From contig MTND01000004.1 in NCBI GenBank assembly GCA_002010305.1, positions 20,200 through 57,697 of the forward strand: a DNA stretch of 37,498 nucleotides, given 5' to 3'. This stretch comes from Archaeoglobi archaeon JdFR-42 (GTDB lineage: Archaea > Halobacteriota > Archaeoglobi > Archaeoglobales > JdFR-42). The notes under the pieces are model-generated. The model did not search any database. It was not told where the DNA came from and was given only the letters and a program-made list of their open reading frames with translations. The position numbers were made by a program, and so were the translations under genes. Positions 8,620 to 16,949 of the stretch are shown piece after piece. How positions within the stretch are numbered: position 1 is the first letter of the stretch; every line of letters begins with the position of its first letter.

Positions 8620-9456
8620 TTAAATGCTGGCAGCTCCAGCAAATTTTCCATTCTTAAGTATAACGACTGTCAGATGATCTTTCTCCTTGAGCACACCATT
8701 CTTTAAGTTTATATATCCAATTTCTCCTTCTTCCCAGTAATCCCCTGAAAATCCATTTCCACCTATGTACTGATATCCTAAATGATTGGTGAAGTCGAAT
8801 TCTCTGGCCCTTAGAGATGATATGGGAAACGGATACTCAACTCCGTTGATATAGATTCTCGCCTCAAGCCCGGCAATCTCAACTCTGTCGGGAGAAAGAA
8901 GAGTTAGATACACTACCCCATCACTGTTCGAACTGTTATCCACTTCTAAACCGGTTATCCTGATTCTGAAGTCTCCAGTATTATTAACATCTACTGCAAT
9001 AACATTTATTCCGTGATAGGTCGACTCTCTTACAGAAAACCTGATGTAGGAGTCACTTCCACTCACTAAGAAACCATTGAAAGGATAAAGATATTCAATC
9101 TTGTTTTCAGATTCATATCCAGCAACCACATACACATCATCATACCACTTACTAAATATATCCCCATTTTCAAAATTTATCACCACCAGAGTTCCAACTC
9201 TAGTATCTGGAATGAACTCAACTCCGGAAACATCTTTGGGAAGTTGTACTCTTTTTTCGAATATTCTTTTATCAGGCATTTCAGAAAAGAGGCGCAGGTA
9301 TTCCATTAACTGATCCAGTTCTCGTTCAACCACAGTTTTTCCATGAGCTTTTTCTATATCATACGTTCCTTTAATGGCTATACTGATGAATACAGCTACC
9401 AGGATTATGTACACCATCAATCTGAATTGAGATTCTACGATCCCTCTGGAATCCAT
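8620..9456 (-). CDS. Membrane-anchored pilin-like extracytoplasmic protein
   Basis: 278 residues. The N-terminus is MDSRG followed by a polar IVESQFR and a hydrophobic helix (about 13-30, MVYIILVAVFISIAIKG), resembling archaeal class III (type IV pilin-like) signal peptides cleaved after Gly; the match is loose because Glu/Gln rather than a continuous hydrophobic run follow. The rest is beta-rich with no cysteines or enzyme motifs (YINGVEYPFPIS, YIGGNGFSGDYWEEGE), as in archaeal pilins and archaellum accessory proteins. No prepilin peptidase or assembly ATPase is nearby. ATG 9456 lies about 25 bases after an AT-rich promoter shared with the divergent hydrolase. Confidence 0.7.
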   Translation of the reverse strand: MDSRGIVESQFRLMVYIILVAVFISIAIKGTYDIEKAHGKTVVERELDQLMEYLRLFSEMPDKRIFEKRVQLPKDVSGVEFIPDTRVGTLVVINFENGDIFSKWYDDVYVVAGYESENKIEYLYPFNGFLVSGSDSYIRFSVRESTYHGINVIAVDVNNTGDFRIRITGLEVDNSSNSDGVVYLTLLSPDRVEIAGLEARIYINGVEYPFPISSLRAREFDFTNHLGYQYIGGNGFSGDYWEEGEIGYINLKNGVLKEKDHLTVVILKNGKFAGAASI

Positions 9457-9472
9457 ACTCGATTACCGGGAA

Positions 9473-9490
9473 ATATTTATCTTAAAATCT
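9473..9490. promoter_or_regulatory. Shared AT-rich divergent promoter
   Basis: The 50-base gap between two divergent ATGs (9456 minus, 9507 plus) has a single AT-rich core, AAATATTTATCTTAAAATC region 9470-9490, lying about 25 bases from each start. It can serve as the TATA box in both directions, giving two leaderless transcripts from one short region. Confidence 0.4.
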
Positions 9491-9506
9491 TTCCTAATTA
9501 ACTGTC

Positions 9507-10052
9507 ATGATAACCATTTTGAAAGAGGGGAATATTTGCCGTTATGAAGATTCCATCATTCATGCTTCAAGCACTGTGACTCTGATAGAGGAAGAGGATA
9601 CTCTGATCCTTGTGGATACAGGCAACTTTTCTGATGCATACAGAATACAGAGATCCTTGTCCAGGTTTAATCTAACTCCTCTAGAAATAAACGTAGTTAT
9701 CAATACCCATAACCACCTGGATCATACAGGGAATAACCACTTATTCAAGAATGCTCTATTGTTGACATGGGAGAATTCAAACCTTTCCCAAGATGTATTA
9801 CCTAAGGGAATATACATTCTTCCAACTCCTGGTCATACATCTGATCATATTTCTGTGGTTGTATGTAAGAGAAGAACTTTAATAATCGCAGGAGATGCGA
9901 TTCCTACCCATAATAACCTTTTCAAACGTATTCCTCCTGCTATTTCTCAAAATAGAAGTGAGGCTTTTGAAAGCATGAAAAAAATTGTTCAAATCGCAGA
10001 CTGGATAATCCCTGGTCATGATGGGATGGTAAGAAACCCCTTCAAAAAATAA
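9507..10052 (+). CDS. Metallo-beta-lactamase-fold hydrolase
   Basis: 181 residues with the family's metal motif THNHLDH (67-73), then PTPGHTSDH (about 110), AGDAIP (about 132) and PGHDG near the C-terminus. These give a two-zinc or iron hydrolase of the short MBL type (MBLAC1/glyoxalase-II-like), acting on thioesters, phosphodiesters or lactones; the substrate is not predictable. It stands alone, divergent from the pilin-like gene, with a probable leaderless start at ATG 9507. Confidence 0.88.
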   Translation: MITILKEGNICRYEDSIIHASSTVTLIEEEDTLILVDTGNFSDAYRIQRSLSRFNLTPLEINVVINTHNHLDHTGNNHLFKNALLLTWENSNLSQDVLPKGIYILPTPGHTSDHISVVVCKRRTLIIAGDAIPTHNNLFKRIPPAISQNRSEAFESMKKIVQIADWIIPGHDGMVRNPFKK

Positions 10053-10161
10053 ATAGCTCTCTATTGTATTTTGACCTTTTTTTCAATGATCCTAAATACT
10101 TTCGATCTCCAGTCTAATATTTTAAAAATCGACTGTAGAATGAGATACGGGAGGTATTGTA

Positions 10162-10422
10162 ATGAGTAAATTTGTAGATTTTAAGATACACCTGGATGGT
10201 GAATTGGAGGGCAGTACATATGAAGTATCTATCGAGGCTAAAAGTTTTTTGAAAAAAGTGAGTATCATCAGGTCAGGGAATCTTTTTAAGATATGTCTTG
10301 GAGTTGTCGAGATGTCAATTGACGTTGAACTAACTGCAGACCTCATAGGAATTCTCTTCGAAATGTCAGATGATGCTCTTAAAAAGAAGATCTTTCAAGA
10401 ATGGTATTTCAAATCTACGTAA
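10162..10422 (+). CDS. Small protein of unknown function
   Basis: 86 residues, not recognised. ATG 10162 has a strong ribosome site (GGGAGGT, 10149-10155), and TTTTAAAAATC near 10118-10129 is a fair TATA box, so it is very likely expressed. The sequence starts with a beta-rich half (FVDFKIHLDGELEGSTYEVS) and ends with helices (ALKKKIFQEWYFKST); one cysteine, no signal peptide, no membrane segment. It overlaps the end of the convergent winged-helix gene by eight bases. Confidence 0.7.
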   Translation: MSKFVDFKIHLDGELEGSTYEVSIEAKSFLKKVSIIRSGNLFKICLGVVEMSIDVELTADLIGILFEMSDDALKKKIFQEWYFKST

Positions 10423-10708
10423 AATTAGCTTTAAAGATCTTTTCCATCTCCTCTATTTTCCCTAAAATCTTCAAACCAAGATCAGTTATGAAATATACTT
10501 TCTTACCTGTTTTAGTTTCAGAATAATCAAGTTCTGTCCCTATCAGACCACAATCCATAAGTAACTTCAGTTTACGATCTAGATCAGTTCTCGAAAGCTC
10601 TACATTTCTGGCAAGTTCACTCCACATCATCTTTTTAAATTTCAATTGTTTAAGAATTTCTACTGAACCTTTTTTACTTGTAATACGGAGGATGTCCGGC
10701 TCTTTCAC
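10415..10708 (-). CDS. Winged-helix transcriptional regulator
   Basis: 97 residues with an ArsR/MarR-like winged helix: helix-turn-helix about residues 27-60 (MMWSELARNVELSRTDLDRK), wing about 60-78 (TKTGKKVYFITDLG), and a C-terminal helix. Start is GTG 10708; a TATAAAT box at 10731-10737 (minus) lies about 26 bases upstream, so the mRNA is probably leaderless. It is divergent from the 54-residue mini-gene at 10807, a likely target. Ligand unknown. Confidence 0.82.
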   Translation of the reverse strand: MKEPDILRITSKKGSVEILKQLKFKKMMWSELARNVELSRTDLDRKLKLLMDCGLIGTELDYSETKTGKKVYFITDLGLKILGKIEEMEKIFKANFT

Positions 10709-10806
10709 AATATCTTGTTCCCATATAGAGATTTATACGTTGTCTACTTTTTAGATATAATCTAACATAAAAAGTATTAAATAACAAAAAAGTTATCACC
10801 TCAAAT

Positions 10807-10971
10807 ATGTGGTTATGCGAAAACTGTTTAATGAGACACGGTGTGGTATGCAAGGCTTATGGAAGATTAATAACCGAAATTAACACATTAAACTGCATAT
10901 TCAGAATTACTACAGAAAATTCATCTATATTTCAAAAAACTCCAGTTAAAAATAAGAGAAAAATAGGATAG
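10807..10971 (+). CDS. Short Cys-containing protein of 54 residues (candidate)
   Basis: A 54-codon frame (ATG 10807 to TAG 10969) between the winged-helix gene and ftsZ. It begins MWLCENCLMRHGVVCKAYGR: a CxxC pair (Cys4, Cys7) with a His and a third Cys15, like a small metal-binding knuckle; Cys30 follows. A TATA box (TATTAAATA, 10775-10783) sits about 28 bases before the ATG, the leaderless spacing used by neighbours. The frame ends five bases from the convergent ftsZ stop and otherwise explains a 268-base gap. No known family recognised; could be a chance frame. Confidence 0.45.
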   Translation: MWLCENCLMRHGVVCKAYGRLITEINTLNCIFRITTENSSIFQKTPVKNKRKIG

Positions 10972-10976
10972 GGTCG

Positions 10977-12134
10977 CTATTTTATTATGTCTATATTGGC
11001 ATCAATAATCCTAGAAACACTATTCTGTTTAGAGATTCTTCTTGTATCCTGATTTTTATCACCAATTTCTACTTCAGGTTGATATCCACTGTAAATATAT
11101 CTGCTTGGTCCAAGAACCTGAGCTGATTGAACTCCTGTCATAATCGCCATAACCCTAACCTTTCCATCAAAATCTTTGCTGATCCTGGCTCCCCATATCA
11201 CGTTGGCGTCATGATCCAATTCGAAAGTCAACTGTTGAGCAATCTCTTCTGCTTCTTTAAGAGTCAAATCTGGACCTCCAATAATATGAACCAATGCCCC
11301 AGTGGCACCTCTGTAATCCACATCAAGCAAAGGATGAGAAAGACATGCTCTGACGACTTCATCAGACTTCTGCTGTCCTTTTGCCTCACCAACCAGCATA
11401 ACTGCAACCCCTCCACATCCCATGATCGCTCTGACATCAGCGTAATCCAGATTTATAAGAGAAGGCTGGGTAATGGTTTCAGAGATACCTTTTACCGTCT
11501 CAGAAATCAACTGGTCCATCACAGAAAAAGCTTGCTCTATTGGTAGGTTTGGCACATAACTTAACAACCTATTGTTATCTAGCACTATAACTGTATCAGC
11601 CACTGACCTCAGTTCCTCAAGACCTTCTTCCGCCTTAAGAAGCCTAGCCCGCTCCACTCTGAAGGGAGTTGAAACCATACCTATTACAATCGCACCCTGA
11701 CTTTTTGCCACTTCGGCTATAACAGGGGCGCTACCAGTTCCAGTTCCACCACCCATTCCTGCAGTAATGAAGACCAAGTCTGCATCTTTCAAAATTTCTT
11801 CAAGAGTTCCTTTGGCCAGCTCAGCAGCTCTTCTACCTATTTCAGGATAACCTCCTGCTCCGAGACCTCTCGTAAGAGATTTTCCAATCAAAACCTTCTT
11901 ATCTGCTTGTATTTTGTCCAGATGTTGCCTATCTGTGTTAATGGCAATGGTTGTGGCTCCTTCGACACCGATATTATACAGCCTATTGATGGTGTTGTTT
12001 CCAGCACCACCACAACCCACAATCATTATTTGTGGTTGTCCAAACTCATCAAAATCCTCATCTTCATCCGAACTGGCTCTGGCTCTCTTTTCAAGTTCCG
12101 AATATTTTAGAGCATCCTTTATAATCGATTGCAT
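10977..12134 (-). CDS. ftsZ2: Cell division protein FtsZ, FtsZ2 type
   Basis: 385-residue tubulin-like GTPase that polymerises into the division ring. Seen: CGGAGNN (41-47), the tubulin signature [13 protein letters not shown] (126-138), and the T7 catalytic loop NLDYAD (228-233), all intact. The acidic N-terminal tail and phrases such as [20 protein letters not shown] and [14 protein letters not shown] are much closer to the haloarchaeal FtsZ2 than FtsZ1 group, as recalled. A CdrS-like gene 47 bases upstream on the same strand supports this. The start ATG 12134 follows a GGAGGGG ribosome site. The last 40 residues are a variable tail ([18 protein letters not shown]), where FtsZ partners bind. 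Confidence 0.95.
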   Translation of the reverse strand: MQSIIKDALKYSELEKRARASSDEDEDFDEFGQPQIMIVGCGGAGNNTINRLYNIGVEGATTIAINTDRQHLDKIQADKKVLIGKSLTRGLGAGGYPEIGRRAAELAKGTLEEILKDADLVFITAGMGGGTGTGSAPVIAEVAKSQGAIVIGMVSTPFRVERARLLKAEEGLEELRSVADTVIVLDNNRLLSYVPNLPIEQAFSVMDQLISETVKGISETITQPSLINLDYADVRAIMGCGGVAVMLVGEAKGQQKSDEVVRACLSHPLLDVDYRGATGALVHIIGGPDLTLKEAEEIAQQLTFELDHDANVIWGARISKDFDGKVRVMAIMTGVQSAQVLGPSRYIYSGYQPEVEIGDKNQDTRRISKQNSVSRIIDANIDIIK

Positions 12135-12181
12135 TCATCCATCCCCTCCAGATTCTTCCACACTAACCTGAATCGCCCCTT

Positions 12182-12358
12182 TCAGGAATAGAGGGTCAAA
12201 CGTTCGAACCTCTCAAGGACTTTGGTGCCTTTTCTGTCGATCAAATCCCGTATGGCAGTTCTTATGGCCTCGCTTACTGAAGGGTATTCTCCAGCCTGAA
12301 CCATCATTTCCAGCAAACGATATTGTTCTTCTGTCACTCGAACTGCAACTTTCCTCAT
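12182..12358 (-). CDS. cdrS: CdrS-like ribbon-helix-helix regulator
   Basis: 58-residue ribbon-helix-helix protein from ATG 12358 (GGAGGAG just upstream; a longer in-frame start at 12397 has no ribosome site and would cross the leader). The strand MRKVAVRVTEEQYRLL, the turn GEYPSVSEAIRTAIRDLI and the short basic tail match CdrS, which in haloarchaea is co-transcribed with ftsZ2 and controls division genes. Being directly upstream of an FtsZ2-type ftsZ here strengthens the name. It likely binds its own promoter at the tandem palindrome 12410-12429. Confidence 0.85.
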   Translation of the reverse strand: MRKVAVRVTEEQYRLLEMMVQAGEYPSVSEAIRTAIRDLIDRKGTKVLERFERLTLYS

Positions 12359-12409
12359 ACACTCCTCCATCGGGGGCGACGTCTTATAGACCGACACCCG
12401 TCCGCTTTA

Positions 12410-12455
12410 TGTCAGACAGTTGTCGGACAGATGTATAACACTCATAATATATAAA
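12410..12455 (-). promoter_or_regulatory. cdrS-ftsZ2 promoter with tandem-palindrome operator
   Basis: A strong TATA box (minus TTTATATATTA, 12445-12455) puts the transcription start about 12420-12428. Exactly there are two near-identical 9-base palindromes, TGTCAGACA (12410-12418) and TGTCGGACA (12421-12429), centres 11 bases apart, i.e. one helical turn. Tandem short palindromes one turn apart are what ribbon-helix-helix dimers bind, so autoregulation by CdrS is likely. A leader of about 65 bases with GGAGGAG follows. Confidence 0.6.
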
Positions 12456-12470
12456 GGTTATCAGGATTGA

Positions 12471-12837
12471 CTTCTGACGACACATGAACTATGTTGAATT
12501 GCTTTATAAAAGGTATACAACTTTAACAACAACTCGAGTAAAATAGTTGATTTTTTTCAGACGCCTTTTCATGCGCCATTTTGGTTCAATACCTTTGAAA
12601 AAGGCCATGTTTATCTGGTTTCATGAAGATAACATTTTATTTACCTATACGAAGGTTTGGCTATAATAGAGACGTAAACTCTCTGATAAAGAAAAGGATA
12701 ATAGGACTATTTGGTCTATACTGCTATAGATTATCTGTCAATTTTTCGGTTAGAAAAGCCTTCATACGATCTTTATACTTTCAACCTTCAGAATTGCCTC
12801 AATCACGCTCATGAAGTAAAAGGCTCTCTCCGATAAC
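12471..12837. other. Intergenic region without a supported gene
   Basis: Between the cdrS promoter and the DUF362 stop. A good plus-strand TATA box, TTTATAAAAGG at 12501-12511, has no convincing gene after it; a 63-codon frame at 12623-12814 has no ribosome site and an unusual basic, aromatic composition. A short untranslated RNA starting about 12530 is possible but not shown. Confidence 0.3.
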
Positions 12838-13680
12838 TTAAGTAAACCTATATGTCCATGAAAAAGCTCTTTTAAGCCTTGATAGTTTAAATTCTTTTTT
12901 CACATCATTTATGGAATCTCCAAGAATCTCAATCTCCTCAATATCTCCCATCCCCAACCCTTCTTCATGTGCCATTCTGATATACGGGATTGACATCGGA
13001 TCAAATCCCATTATGGAGGAAGAGACAGCATCAACCGCAACAACATCATCACCACCAATAAGCACTCCGGTTTTTACAGGCCTAGTGAATAACTCATCTC
13101 TTTCACCTCCATAGATACCATCAACAATCGTAAATACAGGTTTAATAGCTCTCAACAGATCTACAAGTTTTCCATGGATATTGTTATGCATGTAAACGGC
13201 CGGTTTAGGGAGCAGTACACCAATAAGGTTCTTAACACCCAGAGTGACACCTGCAATAGTGTGGATTTTGAGTTTTGGGAGAGAAATGATCTCTTTACCA
13301 ACGACTGATTTTGCTATGTTCACTCTTGTCAGATATTTTCCCTTTACCTTAATTTCAACTCCCTCATCCAGATTGAGATTTTTCATGGGTACCTCTAGCC
13401 TGTCCAGACCATATTTTCGAGATATCTTATCAAATGAGTGTTTCCCAATACCCCCATCCCCAACAACAACTCGATCCTCTCCAATCTCTTTAATCAATGT
13501 TTTAATAATTCTTGGATCTGTAATCACTCCTCTTTCAGGTGATGATGCTACGACGAAATTAGGCTTAATGAATACTTTTTCTCCGAAGGATGGTTGCAGT
13601 TCAATTAAAAGCTTCTTAATTCCTTTTTGTATAGACTTTTCAGTATCCTCGACTTTTATAACTGCAACCTTACTTCCCAA
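12838..13680 (-). CDS. DUF362 domain protein
   Basis: 280 residues of the DUF362 family: VFIKPNFV near residue 40, a VVVGDGGIGKHSF motif about 72-84, SLPKLKIHTIAGVTLGVKNL about 133-152 and VAVDAVSSSIMGFDPMSIPY about 215-235. The family is of uncertain function; many members carry ferredoxin clusters, but this one has no cysteine motif. The start is TTG 13680, immediately after the stop of the ACT-domain gene, with GGAGGG six bases before it; no ATG or GTG is better placed. Likely co-transcribed with the two genes upstream. Confidence 0.85.
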   Translation of the reverse strand: MGSKVAVIKVEDTEKSIQKGIKKLLIELQPSFGEKVFIKPNFVVASSPERGVITDPRIIKTLIKEIGEDRVVVGDGGIGKHSFDKISRKYGLDRLEVPMKNLNLDEGVEIKVKGKYLTRVNIAKSVVGKEIISLPKLKIHTIAGVTLGVKNLIGVLLPKPAVYMHNNIHGKLVDLLRAIKPVFTIVDGIYGGERDELFTRPVKTGVLIGGDDVVAVDAVSSSIMGFDPMSIPYIRMAHEEGLGMGDIEEIEILGDSINDVKKEFKLSRLKRAFSWTYRFT

Positions 13681-14349
13681 CTATACCCTCCTTCCCTTAA
13701 CTTTATCCAGATTGAATTTAGCACTAGAAGACACGTGCATTACAGCCAGAGTTCCAGCCTGAATTGGATCGTTGACTACTAGATCAGCCACATCTGGAAC
13801 ACTTCCCACCATGTTCAGGGCTATAACCGGGATCCCTTCACTCTTTAATTTTTTAACTTCCTCTGTAATTTTTCCACCCATCAATGCTCCTGCCAGTATG
13901 AGCATCTTTACACGAGGGAGTCTCCCCACAGCACTCACAGCCTCAGCTATATTTTCTTCACCTACCAGGGGAATGGTATCCACACTTATCCGCTCTCCTC
14001 TCAGATTATGTCTATCTGCTTCATTTATCGCACCCATAGCCACCTGAGCAACTTGGGCTCCACCTCCGATGACAATAATCCTTTTGCCAAAGATATCCTG
14101 GAAAGTGGGATAAACTTCAACCGATTCAACAGAATCAAGCTTGGTTATGTCCTCTTTTATATATTCCATGGATTCGCACTCTACCTCCATATAGAGTGAT
14201 GCGAGACCTCTGTTTTTCCCATGTTCTATGATAAATTGCTGGACATACATCACATTGCCTTCATGGTTCGCTATCACAGTGGTGATATCTCTGAGAACAC
14301 CTATCTTATTCTGGCATATTATATGAAGAGCGTGATATTTACACTCCAT
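13681..14349 (-). CDS. ACT domain plus DUF5612 protein
   Basis: 222 residues. Residues 1-75 form an ACT domain (HALHIICQNKIGVLRDITTV), a fold that binds amino acids allosterically. The C-terminal part begins RIIVIGGGAQVAQVAMGAIN and contains MLILAGALMGGKITEE and IPVIALNMVGSVPDVADLVV, a Rossmann-like domain of the archaeal DUF5612 family. No catalytic residues are identifiable. It overlaps the RAM gene upstream (TAATG) and abuts the DUF362 gene, suggesting a small amino-acid-responsive regulatory operon. Confidence 0.85.
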   Translation of the reverse strand: MECKYHALHIICQNKIGVLRDITTVIANHEGNVMYVQQFIIEHGKNRGLASLYMEVECESMEYIKEDITKLDSVESVEVYPTFQDIFGKRIIVIGGGAQVAQVAMGAINEADRHNLRGERISVDTIPLVGEENIAEAVSAVGRLPRVKMLILAGALMGGKITEEVKKLKSEGIPVIALNMVGSVPDVADLVVNDPIQAGTLAVMHVSSSAKFNLDKVKGRRV

Positions 14350-14582
14350 TAGAACCTAGCTCCGGTTAAGGTCTTGGTACCAACAACACCATTCAGGGTT
14401 CGAATTTTGTTGACAACAAAATCTGAGAGCTCGTCGACATTTTTCACTTCAACCTTGGCAATCAGGTCATATTCACCAAATAAAGGGTATAACTCTCTCA
14501 CCTCTTCAAACTCAGATAAAGCTTCGTATACCTTTTTCTCTTTAGTAGGGGCCACATTAATTAAGACGAATCCAACTGCCAT
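14349..14582 (-). CDS. Stand-alone Lrp/AsnC ligand-binding (RAM) domain protein
   Basis: 77 residues corresponding to only the RAM effector domain of Lrp/AsnC regulators: GFVLINVAPTKEKKVYEALS, then EYDLIAKVEVKNVDELSDFV and GVVGTKTLTGARF. The DNA-binding helix-turn-helix is absent by design, not truncation, since ATG 14582 has a proper ribosome site (GGTGAGA). Stand-alone RAM proteins bind amino acids and assemble with full Lrp proteins. First gene of the RAM-ACT-DUF362 operon. Confidence 0.9.
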   Translation of the reverse strand: MAVGFVLINVAPTKEKKVYEALSEFEEVRELYPLFGEYDLIAKVEVKNVDELSDFVVNKIRTLNGVVGTKTLTGARF

Positions 14583-14699
14583 TTTCTCACCAGAATATAC
14601 TATTAACAGTATTTATTATTAAAACTATCTGCCCTGACCTGTTATCCATACCCCCTTATTAAAAGTGCCTGCTTTTATTCTGGAAGGGGTAAAAATAAC

Positions 14700-15620
14700 T
14701 TATGTTACTTGCTTACATCCACCTTCTTCGACGATAACTGTATGTTCAGCCTGAGATACCAATCCACCAGAAATTTCAGCCAGAACTGGATACTCCTTTA
14801 TAACTTTCTGAGCTACTAGCCTCTTTAAGGCAAAATCAGCCTTTTCAGTTTGTATCCATCGTCTTGCAAAAGGCAATGTCTTGTATTTCTCTATTTCTTT
14901 CAATAACTTTCGTTCAACTGGCATTCGTAAAGGTTTCATTTTCAACAGAGAGTAAATCTCTACTTTGCTTATATCCCCAACTTTTCCAACACCGTTAGTA
15001 GCAAAGGGTTCTATAGCTATAACCATTCCTTCTTCAATCTTCGCACCACGTTCAAGTTTTTTATTGTAGATGGTGGGTGGAGCATGCTGGATGTACGGCA
15101 ATAGACCATGACCCGTCAGATTTACAACCGGGCGAACGTTGAAATCAAGAATGGTAGTCTCTATAATCTCTCCCAGATAAGTAGTTTCAACCCCAGCTTC
15201 TATGGCCTCTATGGCTTTTTTAAGAGCTTCTTCAGCAGCTTTTAATAAATTCTCATTATCCCCGAGGTCTACAGTAACTGCAGTATCAGCAATATACCCA
15301 TCAATGTGGGCACCTATATCCAGCTTTACCAGATCCCCTTCCTTAAAAAGGCTAGAATCATTAACTCCCGGAGTTGCATGTGCTGCCTGCTCATTTATGG
15401 AGACATTGCATGGAAAAGCTGGCATCCCTCCTTTTTCAACGATAGCATTTTCAACAAACTCAGCAATAGAGAGTAGGCTTTCTCCTACCTTAACTTTCTT
15501 AACCGCCTCTTCTCTTACTTCTCTCACTATCTTCCCAGCTTCCAGTGTCTTCGTTATTGCTTCGTTTTCCACATCATCCAAATAGTTTCCATCGTCTTTC
15601 ATTTTCGCCTTTTTACTCAT
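14700..15620 (-). CDS. map: Methionine aminopeptidase, type II
   Basis: 306 residues; removes the initiator methionine from new proteins. All metal ligands are present: Asp101 and Asp112 (LDIGAHIDGYIADTA), His171 (TGHG), Glu204 (IEPFA) and Glu292 (AEHTVIV); His81 is the substrate histidine. The helical insert about 210-285 marks type II, the archaeal/eukaryotic class. ATG 15620 overlaps the stop of the upstream peptidase by eight bases, so the two M24 enzymes are co-translated; a second ATG at residue 7 is also possible. Confidence 0.95.
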   Translation of the reverse strand: MSKKAKMKDDGNYLDDVENEAITKTLEAGKIVREVREEAVKKVKVGESLLSIAEFVENAIVEKGGMPAFPCNVSINEQAAHATPGVNDSSLFKEGDLVKLDIGAHIDGYIADTAVTVDLGDNENLLKAAEEALKKAIEAIEAGVETTYLGEIIETTILDFNVRPVVNLTGHGLLPYIQHAPPTIYNKKLERGAKIEEGMVIAIEPFATNGVGKVGDISKVEIYSLLKMKPLRMPVERKLLKEIEKYKTLPFARRWIQTEKADFALKRLVAQKVIKEYPVLAEISGGLVSQAEHTVIVEEGGCKQVT

Positions 15621-16761
15621 GTCGTATCCACACCTCTTGAGGATATCTCGTTAATACTTGGCAGCCATTTTTCTTAACCACAACCAGATTTTCGAGACGG
15701 ACTCCACCGATCTCAGGATAGTATAAACCCGGCTCTATAGTAATAACGTTCCCTGCTTTAAGTATATAATCATTATCCGCAACTGAGGGCAATTCATGGA
15801 CTTCAAGACCGACTCCATGTCCTGTCGAATGGATAAACCCTTTTTTGGACTCTTTTCTCAGAGTATCATATCCTCTTTCTTCAAACACATCACAAACAGC
15901 GTTATAGATCTCTCTTACACCTATACCCTCTTTAACCATTTTTTCAGCTGTAACGTATGCTTCCCTTACTACATCAAACATTTCTGTGATCTGATCGCTC
16001 ACTTCCCCAAGAAAGATTGTTCGGGTAACATCCGAACAGTAGCCTGTTCTTTTACTTCGAGGGAATATATCCAAGATAATATGAGAGTTCCATTCGATCT
16101 TCCCATTTCCCACTTCATGAGGATTACCTGTTGACACTCCACTGGAAACAATTGTATTTTCTGCCACGTATCCCTGATTAAATAGCTCTACCTCAACCAT
16201 ATTTCTGAGTTTTTCTGAAGTTAACTTTCCTTTCTTGAGTTCTCGCACATGATTCGAAAGGTATTCAACAACCATGGTAATTGCATCAACAGCAACATGA
16301 GAAGACTCAACAATACTGGCAATTTCATACTCAGTTTTAACAGCCCTCATATGAGCGAAGGGATTACTCACAATTTTGACATCAAAATATTCCTCAAAGA
16401 CGAATCCGTATCCTGATGGAAAATTTCCAGGTATACCAAGAGAAGTTGCCCCATATGACTGGAGAAAATTAGTAATAGCCTTAGCCATAGCCTTATCCAT
16501 ATTCTTTTCCTTTTTGTATAACTCTCTCCACCCAAGGTCCTCATATGAATAAACCTCCCTGACTCGGCTTTCTTTAAGGGCCCTGTGGTATTCCATCTGA
16601 GGAACAAGTAAGACATCAGTGTCTATGAATATTAGATAAAAAACAGGATCTGGTGGACGAAAACCTGTAGCATACACCATATTAGCATCTTTAACCCCTC
16701 CATACTGAATAAAGCAATCGAGATCGTTATTGAGGAGGAATTCAATTACAGACTCAGGCAT
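15613..16761 (-). CDS. Xaa-Pro aminopeptidase family (M24) protein
   Basis: 382 residues: creatinase-like N-terminal domain (1-135) and M24 pita-bread domain. The two-metal site is complete: Asp231, Asp244 (CSDVTRTIF), His315 (STGHGVGLEVHE), Glu343 (IEPGLYY) and Glu357 (RLENLV), so it should be an active Xaa-Pro di- or aminopeptidase. A TATA-like ATATATA (16776-16782) lies about 22 bases before the ATG: probably leaderless. It precedes and overlaps map, pairing two proteases of the same fold. Confidence 0.92.
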   Translation of the reverse strand: MPESVIEFLLNNDLDCFIQYGGVKDANMVYATGFRPPDPVFYLIFIDTDVLLVPQMEYHRALKESRVREVYSYEDLGWRELYKKEKNMDKAMAKAITNFLQSYGATSLGIPGNFPSGYGFVFEEYFDVKIVSNPFAHMRAVKTEYEIASIVESSHVAVDAITMVVEYLSNHVRELKKGKLTSEKLRNMVEVELFNQGYVAENTIVSSGVSTGNPHEVGNGKIEWNSHIILDIFPRSKRTGYCSDVTRTIFLGEVSDQITEMFDVVREAYVTAEKMVKEGIGVREIYNAVCDVFEERGYDTLRKESKKGFIHSTGHGVGLEVHELPSVADNDYILKAGNVITIEPGLYYPEIGGVRLENLVVVKKNGCQVLTRYPQEVWIRHE

Positions 16762-16949
16762 GGATAGTGATTCAGATATATACTATTTAACTCTTCAGTT
16801 AGATGTGTGTTCTACTTGAAAATCTACTTACAGTCAGAAGGTACTCATAGCCCGTATTTAACTACATATTTAACTATTTTAACTTTGAGATGGGAAGTTT
16901 TGCAGGTATAATCAGATAATCAGACATCAACCTTATCTGAATCCAATTG

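Noticed and set aside
12623-12814. 63-codon plus-strand frame after a good TATA box
   Set aside because: No ribosome site, TATA box about 115 bases away, basic and aromatic composition unlike a folded protein, no recognised family.
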